NCBI GenBank assembly: GCA_003139415.1
Contig: PLIR01000202.1
Span: forward strand, 1,901-42,942
Reading direction: 5' to 3'
Length of the DNA stretch: 41,042 nt
Origin: Myxococcales bacterium
GTDB taxonomy: Bacteria; Myxococcota_A; Polyangia; Polyangiales; Polyangiaceae
The notes beneath the pieces are model-generated. The model made no database searches, was not told the DNA's origin, and saw nothing but the letters and a program-made list of their open reading frames with translations. Within the stretch, counting starts at the first letter, position 1; each line of letters opens with the position of its first letter. Below, one piece after another: positions 31,616 to 39,085 of the stretch. The position numbers and the translations under genes were made by a program.

Positions 31616-34222
31616 ATGGGACTGGCTGTCACACGATCCATTCTTCGAAGTTCGGCGTTCTTGCTCGGGTGCGGCCTCGTGGCCACGTCCGTGGTGGAGC
31701 AAAGCGGGTGCTCGTCGAACAACGGCGACCCCCAGGGCTCTACGTCTTCGAAGACGATCGGCGCCACGTCCGAAGCCGTGGGTCAGGTCGGGATGAACCT
31801 GACGCTGGCCGGGGGCGAGACGGTCAACTCCGTCACGTGGACCATCACGGGCAATGGCTACACCCAGACGGGGACGGTCCCGCTGCAAAACAGCCAGACC
31901 ATCAGCTTTCTCATCGGGGGCGTCCCCGCAGGTGCAAACTACACGATCAACATCTCCGGCACGTCGGCCGATGGCACCGTGACGTGTTCCGGGTCGACGA
32001 CGTTCTCCGTCGTGGCCCGGACGACCACGACGATCACTGACAACCTGCAGTGCAACCCGACGCCGCCCGAGGCCGGCGCGGTCGCGGTGACGGCGCCCAC
32101 CTACGAGTGCGCTGCCGTGTTCCCGGGCTCGATCTCGCTGAGCCCGAGCGAGACGACCATCGGCGGCACCGTGAACCTCTCGGCCGTCGCGACCTCGCCC
32201 AACCCGAGCGCGACCACGTACGCCTGGTCGGCCCCGAGCGGGACGTTCTCTTCCGCGAGCTCGGCGACCACGACCTTCACGTGCACCTCGCAAGGGCCGG
32301 TCACGTTGACGGTCACGGTCAGCGACGGTCCGGTCCCGGACGGCGCGCTCCCCTGTTCGTACCCCAGCACGCCGGTCGTCGTGCAGTGCGACGCGGCCGG
32401 CGACGCCTCCACGGTCGACGCGACCACGGGTGGCGGCTCCGACGCCGCCATCGACGCCCCGGTCGACGCCGGCTCGTCGCAGGCCCTCTTCACGACGCTC
32501 CCCGCCGACGCGGGCCCTGTCGTCGCGATGATGAACCTCGGGACGGCCATCGGCCAGGGTTCGGGCAACGGCGGCACGCCCCCGATGCTCACCGACCTCG
32601 CGGCCGATCCGAACAACACGCAGACGATCAACTCCAACGACGGCGGCCCGCCCTTCCTGGCGAGCGGCAACGTCGAGGACCCGGCGTCGGTGCTGTGCCG
32701 CTACGACGGCGGCGTGTCGACGCGCATCACGCACGTCACGGGGAGTAAATTCGAGACGGGGGAGACCGATCCGATGGTCCCTCTGACGCCGGCATACTTC
32801 CCGCTCGTCTACAATTCGACCCTCACCGTCACGGATGTCGCGTCGTTCGTCGGCAGCGCACCGCCGCTCGTGGGTCTCTTCGACTGGAGGCCCAAGGATC
32901 TGGACGAGGCCGTGCTGGTCGGCGAGTCCGGCGACAACGGCAAGACGTGGTACTTCATGCAAAACGTACTGGAGCTGAACCCGGACTACACCAACCCGGT
33001 CAGCGGCGGCTACAACATGTTTGCCGATGCGGGCAACGGCTGCCCGGCGGCGGTCACCGACACGAACGCCAACACGAACTACCCGCTCGCCAACAACTCC
33101 CAGGACGACGACGGATGGGGCCATGCCGCCATCATCCAGCTCCCTGGCGTGGGCAACTCGGCGACGGGACAGTTTCTCTACCTGCTCGACCGCAACACCA
33201 ACAACATCCCGGGCACCAGCACCGAGATCGTCGACGGCAATCCGCTCTGGGTCATCAACCTCAATGCCACCGGCGCGCAGGGCGGCAACGGCGGCCCGAG
33301 CCCCAAGTTCCCGCTCTGGAACACGAATCCACAGAGCGGTACCACCTACGTCGGCGCGAACGACTTCAAGTCGATCGCATCCGTGCTCAGCCAGACGCCC
33401 GACTCCTCGGCGCCCATCCCGGTGGCGCAGACGGTGGGTCTTACCGATCCGGACGGCATCATGGCCGTCTTCCCCACGTCGCCCACCGCGGACGCCGGTT
33501 CTCCGATCACCGTCCTGTGGGTACAAAAGATCCTCAACGGCGACGACACGGGGACGACCGCGCTGCCGACGGCGCAGCAGTGCACGAAGGCGCCGTTCAG
33601 CGGCAAGACCAACCACGACATCGCGACGGTGCACCTCGCGACGACGACCGACGGAATTCACTTCACCGACCTCGGTCGGGTCAACGGGCTCAGCGACCCG
33701 ACGACGGTCGACTACAACGAGACCCGCTGGGTGAGCCCGCGCGGGACGCTCATCGACATCTTCGGCAACCAGACCCGGTGGGGCCTCTACTTCTCGGCCG
33801 GCAACTGCCTCGACGGCGACTCCGACGCGTTCCACTACATCGGCTACGCCGAGTCGTCCGACATGGTGAACTGGACCGTCTACAACGGCATCAACAACCC
33901 GATCGCGTCGATCAACCCCATCACGACCACCAACCAGGCGACGGGACAGACGGTGACCATCCCGGCCAACCCGCCGCTCATCCCGACGCAGCCCTGGTTC
34001 GCCGAGCGCCTGTACGCTCCGACCGCCACGCAGATCGACGCGACCCACCTCAGCATGACCTTCGCCGGATACGGCGTGCAGACCCCCGCCAACGATCTGC
34101 TCGAGTATCGGCAGATCGGCAACGTGGTGCTGCACATCTCGATCCCGAGCCTGCCCCCCGCCGCCGACGGCGGTGTCGTCGGCCTCAACCCGGGCGTCCC
34201 CAACAACATCAACGCCCACTAG
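31616..34222 (+). CDS. large exported beta-rich protein (Ig-like domain plus propeller-like region)
   Basis: Surface or secreted protein of 868 residues. The N-terminal signal region (residues 1-32, hydrophobic SSAFLLGCGLVATSVV) ends at EQSGCSS, a possible but atypical lipobox. Residues about 50-140 form a beta domain with NLTLAGGETVNSVTWTITG and VPAGANYTINISGTS. About 165-250 is an Ig/PKD-like domain (SGSISLSPSETTIGGTVNLSAVATS). A linker rich in Asp/Ala/Gly (TVDATTGGGSDAAIDAPVDAG) follows. From about 300 on, repeated patterns such as LVGLFDWRPKDLDEAVLVGES, GNPLWVINLNAT, GIHFTDLGRVNGL and HYIGYAESSDMVNWTVYNG suggest a beta-propeller of glycosidase-43-like type, but no catalytic set was identified. 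AGGAG lies 5 bases before ATG 31616. Possibly carbohydrate binding or degrading; family uncertain. Confidence 0.75.
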   Translation: MGLAVTRSILRSSAFLLGCGLVATSVVEQSGCSSNNGDPQGSTSSKTIGATSEAVGQVGMNLTLAGGETVNSVTWTITGNGYTQTGTVPLQNSQTISFLIGGVPAGANYTINISGTSADGTVTCSGSTTFSVVARTTTTITDNLQCNPTPPEAGAVAVTAPTYECAAVFPGSISLSPSETTIGGTVNLSAVATSPNPSATTYAWSAPSGTFSSASSATTTFTCTSQGPVTLTVTVSDGPVPDGALPCSYPSTPVVVQCDAAGDASTVDATTGGGSDAAIDAPVDAGSSQALFTTLPADAGPVVAMMNLGTAIGQGSGNGGTPPMLTDLAADPNNTQTINSNDGGPPFLASGNVEDPASVLCRYDGGVSTRITHVTGSKFETGETDPMVPLTPAYFPLVYNSTLTVTDVASFVGSAPPLVGLFDWRPKDLDEAVLVGESGDNGKTWYFMQNVLELNPDYTNPVSGGYNMFADAGNGCPAAVTDTNANTNYPLANNSQDDDGWGHAAIIQLPGVGNSATGQFLYLLDRNTNNIPGTSTEIVDGNPLWVINLNATGAQGGNGGPSPKFPLWNTNPQSGTTYVGANDFKSIASVLSQTPDSSAPIPVAQTVGLTDPDGIMAVFPTSPTADAGSPITVLWVQKILNGDDTGTTALPTAQQCTKAPFSGKTNHDIATVHLATTTDGIHFTDLGRVNGLSDPTTVDYNETRWVSPRGTLIDIFGNQTRWGLYFSAGNCLDGDSDAFHYIGYAESSDMVNWTVYNGINNPIASINPITTTNQATGQTVTIPANPPLIPTQPWFAERLYAPTATQIDATHLSMTFAGYGVQTPANDLLEYRQIGNVVLHISIPSLPPAADGGVVGLNPGVPNNINAH

Positions 34223-34251
34223 TGCACCCGCCGTCGAGATGAGCTCGAGGT

Positions 34252-34343
34252 TTGCTGTCATCCTGAGCGAAGCGAAGGACCCCACGGAGAACGCGGAAAG
34301 GCTCCGTCCATGGGGTCCCTCGCTCCGCTCGGGATGACAGCAA
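34252..34343. repeat. MITE/REP-type inverted repeat, copy 2
   Basis: A 92-bp element with near-perfect terminal inverted repeats: TTGCTGTCATCC at the left and GGATGACAGCAA at the right. Internal arms CGAAGCGAAGGACCCC and GGGGTCCCTCGCTCCGCTCG are shared with copy 1 at 15707-15781. It lies 29 bases past the end of the secreted beta protein gene, with no coding capacity. It could form a long hairpin in RNA and act as a transcript end. Confidence 0.88.
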
Positions 34344-34417
34344 GGGGTTGACGCCATCACGACGGCGCTCCACTAGGCAAGGCGCGCCCACTCGCTCATA
34401 GTGGCGCGCATCGAGCG

Positions 34418-35305
34418 ATGCGAGACGACACTCCCAGCTTCACGGCCTCTTGGGTCGCCGGCATGCGCGGTCTCGGCGCATTTCTGCCCGAGCGGCTCCG
34501 GCTCGTCGACGATCCCTACGGGCTGCGCTTCTCACGAGCCTTCCGCCGCTTTCGCCAGCGCGACGGAGCCCTGACGCCGCTCGCCTCGGCGACGTCGCGG
34601 CTCTGGTTTCGCGGCTACATACGTCGCTTCGCCGTCTACATGCAGCTCCGCACACGGGACATCGACGACGACGTCGTGGACTTCGTACGCGCCGGCGGGC
34701 GGCAGCTTGTCCTGTTCGGTGCGGGGTTCGACTGCCGCGCCTGGCGCCTGGCGGCCCTCTCGGGCGCGACGGTGTTCGAGGTCGATCACCCAGCCACCCA
34801 GGCGAGGAAGCGGGCCATCATGGACGGCGACTCACCCTGCGGGCGCGTCGTGTTCGTGCCGTGGAACTTCGAGCGGCCGCTGTCGGAGCTCCCCGCGCGT
34901 CTCGCGAGCGAGGGTCACGACCCCTCGGCGCCGACGATGACGATCCTCGAGGGAGTCCTCATGTACCTCACGCCCGAGGCCACCGACGCGACGTTCGAGT
35001 GCATCCGTCACTACTCGGCGCCCGGGTCCCCCGCGGCCATCACGTACATGGATGAGGCGCTCGTGCGCGAGCGCTCCGGGCAGGGGTTCGGGCGTCGCCT
35101 CGTCGTCGGGCTCGCGGGCGAACCGTTCAAGAACGGGTTCCACGCGCCTGCCGTCCCTGCCTGGCTCGAGGAGCGTGGCTTTCACCTCGAGCGAGACGAG
35201 TCGGCGTCGCAGCTCGGCACGCGCTTCTTCGGCGCCGCGGTCGGCCGCCGGATCGCGAGCCGCAGGCACGCGCGCTCGCACTTCGCGCTCATCCGGCGGA
35301 AGTGA
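34418..35305 (+). CDS. SAM-dependent methyltransferase, leucine carboxyl methyltransferase-like (TIGR00027-type)
   Basis: The 295-residue protein has the hallmarks of the PPM2/TIGR00027 methyltransferases. The N-terminal DTPSFTASWVAGMRG helix is followed by QLVLFGAGFDCRAWRL (SAM loop, about 95-110), then VFEVDHPATQARKR (motif post-I with acidic residue at the strand end) and TMTILEGVLMYLTPEATDATF (about 170-190, the conserved EG-x-MYL). Members methylate carboxylate or hydroxyl groups of small metabolites and polyketides; the substrate here is unknown. ATG 34418 is the only sensible start; no strong Shine-Dalgarno sequence is seen. It converges on, and by 17 bases overlaps, the end of the glycosyltransferase-39-like gene. 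Confidence 0.85.
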   Translation: MRDDTPSFTASWVAGMRGLGAFLPERLRLVDDPYGLRFSRAFRRFRQRDGALTPLASATSRLWFRGYIRRFAVYMQLRTRDIDDDVVDFVRAGGRQLVLFGAGFDCRAWRLAALSGATVFEVDHPATQARKRAIMDGDSPCGRVVFVPWNFERPLSELPARLASEGHDPSAPTMTILEGVLMYLTPEATDATFECIRHYSAPGSPAAITYMDEALVRERSGQGFGRRLVVGLAGEPFKNGFHAPAVPAWLEERGFHLERDESASQLGTRFFGAAVGRRIASRRHARSHFALIRRK

Positions 35306-36659
35306 CGGGGGCGGGGGCGGGCTCTGGCGCCACGGGGCGCAATCGGCGCCGCGCGACGTGCCGCGCGGCGCGCCGCAAGAGTTCATAGGCGCCGACCACG
35401 GCCAGCACGAGGAAGAACGGGTCGTACGGCACGTGGTAGCGCGCCTCACCGAAGAAGAACGCCGCCGCGAAGACCAGCGTGAAGAGGTTCGCCGCGAGGA
35501 CGAACATCGTCCGGTTGCGGCGGCCCAGCGCGAGGCCCAGCGCGCCGAGCGGCAACACCGGGAACAGGAGCACGGCCCGGAACCATTCGCCGATGGCGTG
35601 CCTGTCCACCGACCCGAAGCCGACGAAGCGCACCGGCTCGTGGTAGTTGCTCTCCGGCCACGGCAGGTTCTCGAAGAGAAGGAGCGACACGTTGTGCACG
35701 CGTCGCCGCAGCCGATCGCGCAAAGGGACGCCGCGCGTGCGCTCCGCGGTGATGCGGCCCAAGATCTCGGGATCGACGACGTACCCGCGGAAGGTCACGG
35801 TGTCGCTCGGCTTGACCGAGGGCTTCGACGGAGGGCTAAACCAGTACGACCACTCTTCGCCGTTCGGCGTCCGCCAGCTTGCCTCGATCTTGCAAACGTC
35901 GGTGTCGGCCCAGAGCCGGTTCCCGGCGCTCTCGTTGACGAGTCCCCAGCGCCCCGTCAGCCGGTGGAACCGCAGGCTCGTCATCGTGAGCGTCACGGCC
36001 ACGGGCACGGCGAGGAAGGCGACGTCGAGCAGGGCGCGCCGCAGGCCCCGCGTCCGCAGACGCGAGAGCCCGACAGCCGCCGTCTCGATGGCCCACGTCA
36101 ACATGAACTGCGACCGGATGACGATCGCCGCCGCCGACGTGATGCCCACGAGGCCCTCGCCCGCCGGGCGCCTCCAGCGCCGGCCCCCGAGCCAGGCCTG
36201 CACCGCGATCGCCGCGGCGAACCATAGCTCCGACGAGAAGAAGCCCGTGAACGCGACTTGCGGGTACCAGAACGCGACGAGCAAGCCCGCGAGGGCCCCC
36301 GCGATCAGGCTCGGCACGAGCTGCACCGTCAGCGCCACCGCGCACGCCGCGGGCACGGAGCCGACCAGAGCGTGCGCGATCGCGATGCCCATTCGCCCGT
36401 TGCGGCCGAAGGCGAGAAACTCCAGCGCCACGATGAAGTGAGTCCCTGGCGGGAAAAGCGCGAGAACCTTCGGCTCCGCGGGCATCCTGTGCTGCAAGAG
36501 CTGCTCGGCGCGGTCCACGTACCCGGCCATGTCCGAGTACACCGAGTCGAGCGGCGACTGGACGTGCACCAGCCACGAGAGCCGGACGACGAACGCGATC
36601 ACGAAGACGCCGACGACGACGGCGCCCAAGCCCCGCGGAGAACCAGCCGCGCGTCTCAG
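35289..36659 (-). CDS. glycosyltransferase-39/GT-C-like integral membrane protein
   Basis: Polytopic protein of about 456 residues with about ten hydrophobic helices (LGAVVVGVFVIAFVVRLSWL, FIVALEFLAFG, PSLIAGALAGLLVAFWY and others). The first loop, SVYSDMAGYVDRAEQLLQHR, contains an Asp (about residue 43) at the position used for catalysis in PMT/GT39 and ArnT-like enzymes. FPPGTHFIVALE and a GRNGRMGIAIAHALVG segment follow as in that family. Such enzymes transfer sugars from lipid carriers on the periplasmic side. No ATG or GTG fits the start. A CTG at 36659 overlaps the preceding stop codon and is preceded at 5 bases by GGAGGAG; TTG 36629 is the alternative. The gene is coupled to the acyl-CoA dehydrogenase operon and meets the methyltransferase gene tail-to-tail. 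Confidence 0.72.
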   Translation of the reverse strand: MRRAAGSPRGLGAVVVGVFVIAFVVRLSWLVHVQSPLDSVYSDMAGYVDRAEQLLQHRMPAEPKVLALFPPGTHFIVALEFLAFGRNGRMGIAIAHALVGSVPAACAVALTVQLVPSLIAGALAGLLVAFWYPQVAFTGFFSSELWFAAAIAVQAWLGGRRWRRPAGEGLVGITSAAAIVIRSQFMLTWAIETAAVGLSRLRTRGLRRALLDVAFLAVPVAVTLTMTSLRFHRLTGRWGLVNESAGNRLWADTDVCKIEASWRTPNGEEWSYWFSPPSKPSVKPSDTVTFRGYVVDPEILGRITAERTRGVPLRDRLRRRVHNVSLLLFENLPWPESNYHEPVRFVGFGSVDRHAIGEWFRAVLLFPVLPLGALGLALGRRNRTMFVLAANLFTLVFAAAFFFGEARYHVPYDPFFLVLAVVGAYELLRRAARHVARRRLRPVAPEPAPAPVTSAG

Positions 36660-37825
36660 CCGAGCTCCTCCGAGGAGTAACCGAAGATCGCGCGCGCGAT
36701 GATGAGCCGCTGGATCTGGCCCGTCCCCTCGTAGATGTCGGTGATGCGTCCGTCGCGCAGCCACTTTTCGAGCAAGTGCTCGCGGCTCGCGCCCATCGCA
36801 CCGAGCAGCTCGATGCAGCCCTGGGGCACCGTCCGTGACACCTCGCCGCCCTTGGCCTTCGCGATCGATGCCTCGACGTTGTTCTCTTCGCCGGCGTCCG
36901 CGAGCCAGCCCGCGCGAAGCACCGTGAGCGACGCTGCCTCCGCGTCCGCCTCCATCTGCACGAGCTTCGCTTCGATCGTGCTTCGCGCGCGCCGCCCGCG
37001 CTCCCAGTCGACGGCGACGCCTTCGCCGGCGAGGGCCTCCTCGGCAAAGTCCAGGCTGGCGCGCGCCTTCCCGACGCCGATCGCTCCTACCGCCGGGCGC
37101 GTCATGTTGAACGTCTTCATCACGCCGCGGAAGCCGCCCGAGCCCTGGCGCGGTACCGTCTCGTCGCCGCCGAGCAGGTGATCGCGCGGGACGCGGCAGT
37201 CGATGAACGACAGCGCGGCGGTGTCGCTGGCCCGGATGCCGAGCTTCTTTTCCTTGCGCGTCACCTCGAAGCCGGGCGTGCCCTTCAAGACGACGAACGA
37301 CTTTATCCCGGCTCGCCCGCGCTGCGCGTCGACCGTGGCCCATACGACGACGCCCTGGGCCCGGATGCCGGTCGTCACGAAGATCTTCTCGCCGTTGATG
37401 ACCCAGTGTTCGCCGTCGAGGCGTGCCGTCGTCTTGATGGCCTTGGAGTCGGACCCGCACCCGGGCTCGGTGATGGCCATCGAGAGGGCCGTCGCACCCC
37501 AGCGCTGCTTTTGCTCCGGCGTGCCGGCCGCCTGCAGCGCGGCGTTGCCCAGCGCGAGCGGCGGCTGGCGCAAGGGGAGAGTGTCGCCCCACTGCCGGGC
37601 CATGCCGAGGAGCATCTGGAACGTCGCCGGCGGCGTGTCGCCTGCCGGGCGGCGATTCACGCGTTCGCTCACGCCGGGGAAGGCGTCGGCCTCGGGAAAC
37701 TTCTCGGGGGGGAGCTCCTCTTCGTGCTCGTCGAAGTAGCGGGCGTGCTTTCGTACGGCGAGGCCCTCGCGGCGTACCTGCTCGAGGATCTCGGTGTCGT
37801 TCTGGGAGAGCCGGAAGTCGACCAT
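36656..37825 (-). CDS. acyl-CoA dehydrogenase
   Basis: Flavin enzyme of 389 residues that introduces a double bond next to the CoA thioester. Landmarks are ITEPGCGSDSKAIKTTA (about 116-132, FAD/substrate-contacting loop), HWVINGEKIFVTTG, QGSGGFRGVMKTFNMTRP (about 228-245) and RDGRITDIYEGTGQIQRLIIARAI near the end, where the Glu of YEGT is the catalytic base of many family members and QR binds FAD. It contains a full-length C-terminus. ATG 37825 lies 15 bases after the other dehydrogenase's stop, preceded by AAAAGGGGG. Its stop is followed by the GT-C-like gene, whose CTG start overlaps it. The two dehydrogenases may act as a pair. Confidence 0.93.
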   Translation of the reverse strand: MVDFRLSQNDTEILEQVRREGLAVRKHARYFDEHEEELPPEKFPEADAFPGVSERVNRRPAGDTPPATFQMLLGMARQWGDTLPLRQPPLALGNAALQAAGTPEQKQRWGATALSMAITEPGCGSDSKAIKTTARLDGEHWVINGEKIFVTTGIRAQGVVVWATVDAQRGRAGIKSFVVLKGTPGFEVTRKEKKLGIRASDTAALSFIDCRVPRDHLLGGDETVPRQGSGGFRGVMKTFNMTRPAVGAIGVGKARASLDFAEEALAGEGVAVDWERGRRARSTIEAKLVQMEADAEAASLTVLRAGWLADAGEENNVEASIAKAKGGEVSRTVPQGCIELLGAMGASREHLLEKWLRDGRITDIYEGTGQIQRLIIARAIFGYSSEELG

Positions 37826-37840
37826 CGCGAGGGCCCCCTT

Positions 37841-38953
37841 TTATACCGCCGCCGGGCCTTCGTGGACCGTCAGCAGGCGCGCGTTGCGAAACCAGAGCTC
37901 CAGAGGAAAGTCGCGGATGAACCCGTGGCCGCCGAAGACCTGGATGCCGTCGTCGGCGATCTTCATCGCCTTGCGTCCGACGTAGTCCTGCGCGATCGCC
38001 GCGGCGCGGGTGGCGTCGCCGCGCTCTTCGAGCTCGCTCGCCGCCTTCCACACGAGCCACCGCATCGCGTCCACCTCGATGCGCATGTCGGCGATCATGA
38101 AGGCGATCGCCTGCTTCTTGGCGATCGCTTGCCCGAACGCGACGCGCTCTTTGGCGTACGGGACGCACGCGTCGAGCACCGCGCGCGACAATCCTACGGC
38201 GAGCGCCGCGCCCCCGACGCGAAGCGATGCGATCAGGCGGCGGCCGTCGATGCCGCTGTCGCCCCCGAGCTTCCACGCGGGCGGCGCTTCGACGCCGTCG
38301 AGGGTGAGACGGCCCCAGGACATCGCCTGAAAGCCGATCGTCGTGTCTCCCTCGTCGTGAACCCGGAGGCCGGGCGCGTCGCGCGGGAGGATGAACGCCT
38401 CGAGGTTTGCGAGGCCCGGGCCGCGCTCGCCGCGTGCGAGGACGAGGAAGTGGCTCGCGCGCGCCCCCATCGGCACGAGGCGCTTCTCGCCCCGGAGCAC
38501 GCGGTTGGCGCCGCGCCGCTCGGCCGTCGTTTCGAGGGCGCAAGGGTCGAACGTGAAGCGGGGCTCGTGAAGCGCCAACGTGGCCGCGTGGTAGCGGTCG
38601 CCGGTGAAGAGCGGCAGGTAGTCGCGCTTCTGCTCCTCCGTCCCGAAGTCGACGAGCGGCCGGACGAAGAGCATCGGCGCCGCCACCGCCGCGCCGAGCG
38701 ACGCGCACCCGTACCCGAGCTCCTCGAGCACGATCGCCGACGTCGTGTGCCCCCCCTCGACCCCGCCCCCGCCGTACGCCTCGGGGATGCACGCGGCCGC
38801 GAGCCCGAGCGCCCAGCTCTTCTCGAGCAATTCGTCCGGGCAGCGGCTCTCTTCGTCGCAGGGGCGCGCGCGGTCGCGAAGCTCGCGGCGCGCGAACTCG
38901 CGCACGGTGTCCCGCGCCACCTTCTGCGAGTCCGAGAGGGCGAACGAAATCAC
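37841..38953 (-). CDS. acyl-CoA dehydrogenase-like protein with shortened C-terminus
   Basis: The 370-residue protein has the acyl-CoA dehydrogenase fold: VARDTVREFARRELRDRARP, LGLAAACIPEAYGGGG, EFILP-like AFILPRDAPGLRVHD, ALAVGLSRAVLDACVPYAKERVAFGQAI and IQVFGGHGFIRDFPLELWFRNARLLTVHEG. It stops just after HEG (PAAV, then TAA), so the final helix with the EIQR segment that completes the FAD pocket is missing. This could be a non-catalytic or heteromer subunit paired with the downstream enzyme. No frameshifted continuation is seen past the stop. The start is GTG 38953, with a TACTCT box 6 bases upstream; an earlier ATG at 39049 would add unconserved sequence overlapping the divergent promoter region. 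Confidence 0.87.
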   Translation of the reverse strand: MISFALSDSQKVARDTVREFARRELRDRARPCDEESRCPDELLEKSWALGLAAACIPEAYGGGGVEGGHTTSAIVLEELGYGCASLGAAVAAPMLFVRPLVDFGTEEQKRDYLPLFTGDRYHAATLALHEPRFTFDPCALETTAERRGANRVLRGEKRLVPMGARASHFLVLARGERGPGLANLEAFILPRDAPGLRVHDEGDTTIGFQAMSWGRLTLDGVEAPPAWKLGGDSGIDGRRLIASLRVGGAALAVGLSRAVLDACVPYAKERVAFGQAIAKKQAIAFMIADMRIEVDAMRWLVWKAASELEERGDATRAAAIAQDYVGRKAMKIADDGIQVFGGHGFIRDFPLELWFRNARLLTVHEGPAAV

Positions 38954-38965
38954 GCGGGCAGAGTA
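38954..38965 (-). promoter_or_regulatory. TACTCT box 6 bases before GTG (candidate leaderless promoter)
   Basis: On the minus strand TACTCT (38965-38960) is followed by GCCCGC and the GTG at 38953, with no Shine-Dalgarno sequence. The spacing is identical to that before the methyltransferase at 9906. Confidence 0.4.
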
Positions 38966-39085
38966 CACTACATCCCGATGCCGCGCGTTTTGGGGCATCC
39001 GTAAACGTGCCCGATTCGAGGACTGGGCCCGGTGCGGGGCGATGGGCATGTGTGAAAAGAATTGCTATCCAGAGCGCGCGCCTTG

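Noticed and set aside
31604..34360. Long minus-strand open frame antisense to the large exported protein
   Set aside because: Arg/Val/Asp-rich sequence of the kind produced by GC-rich complementary strands; the plus-strand gene has AGGAG, a signal peptide and domain structure.
37839..37845. TATAAAA on the minus strand just before the acyl-CoA dehydrogenase at 37825, resembling a -10 box
   Set aside because: It contains the stop codon of the preceding gene in a 15-base operon gap; a promoter there is unnecessary and the following AGGGGG better serves as ribosome-binding site.
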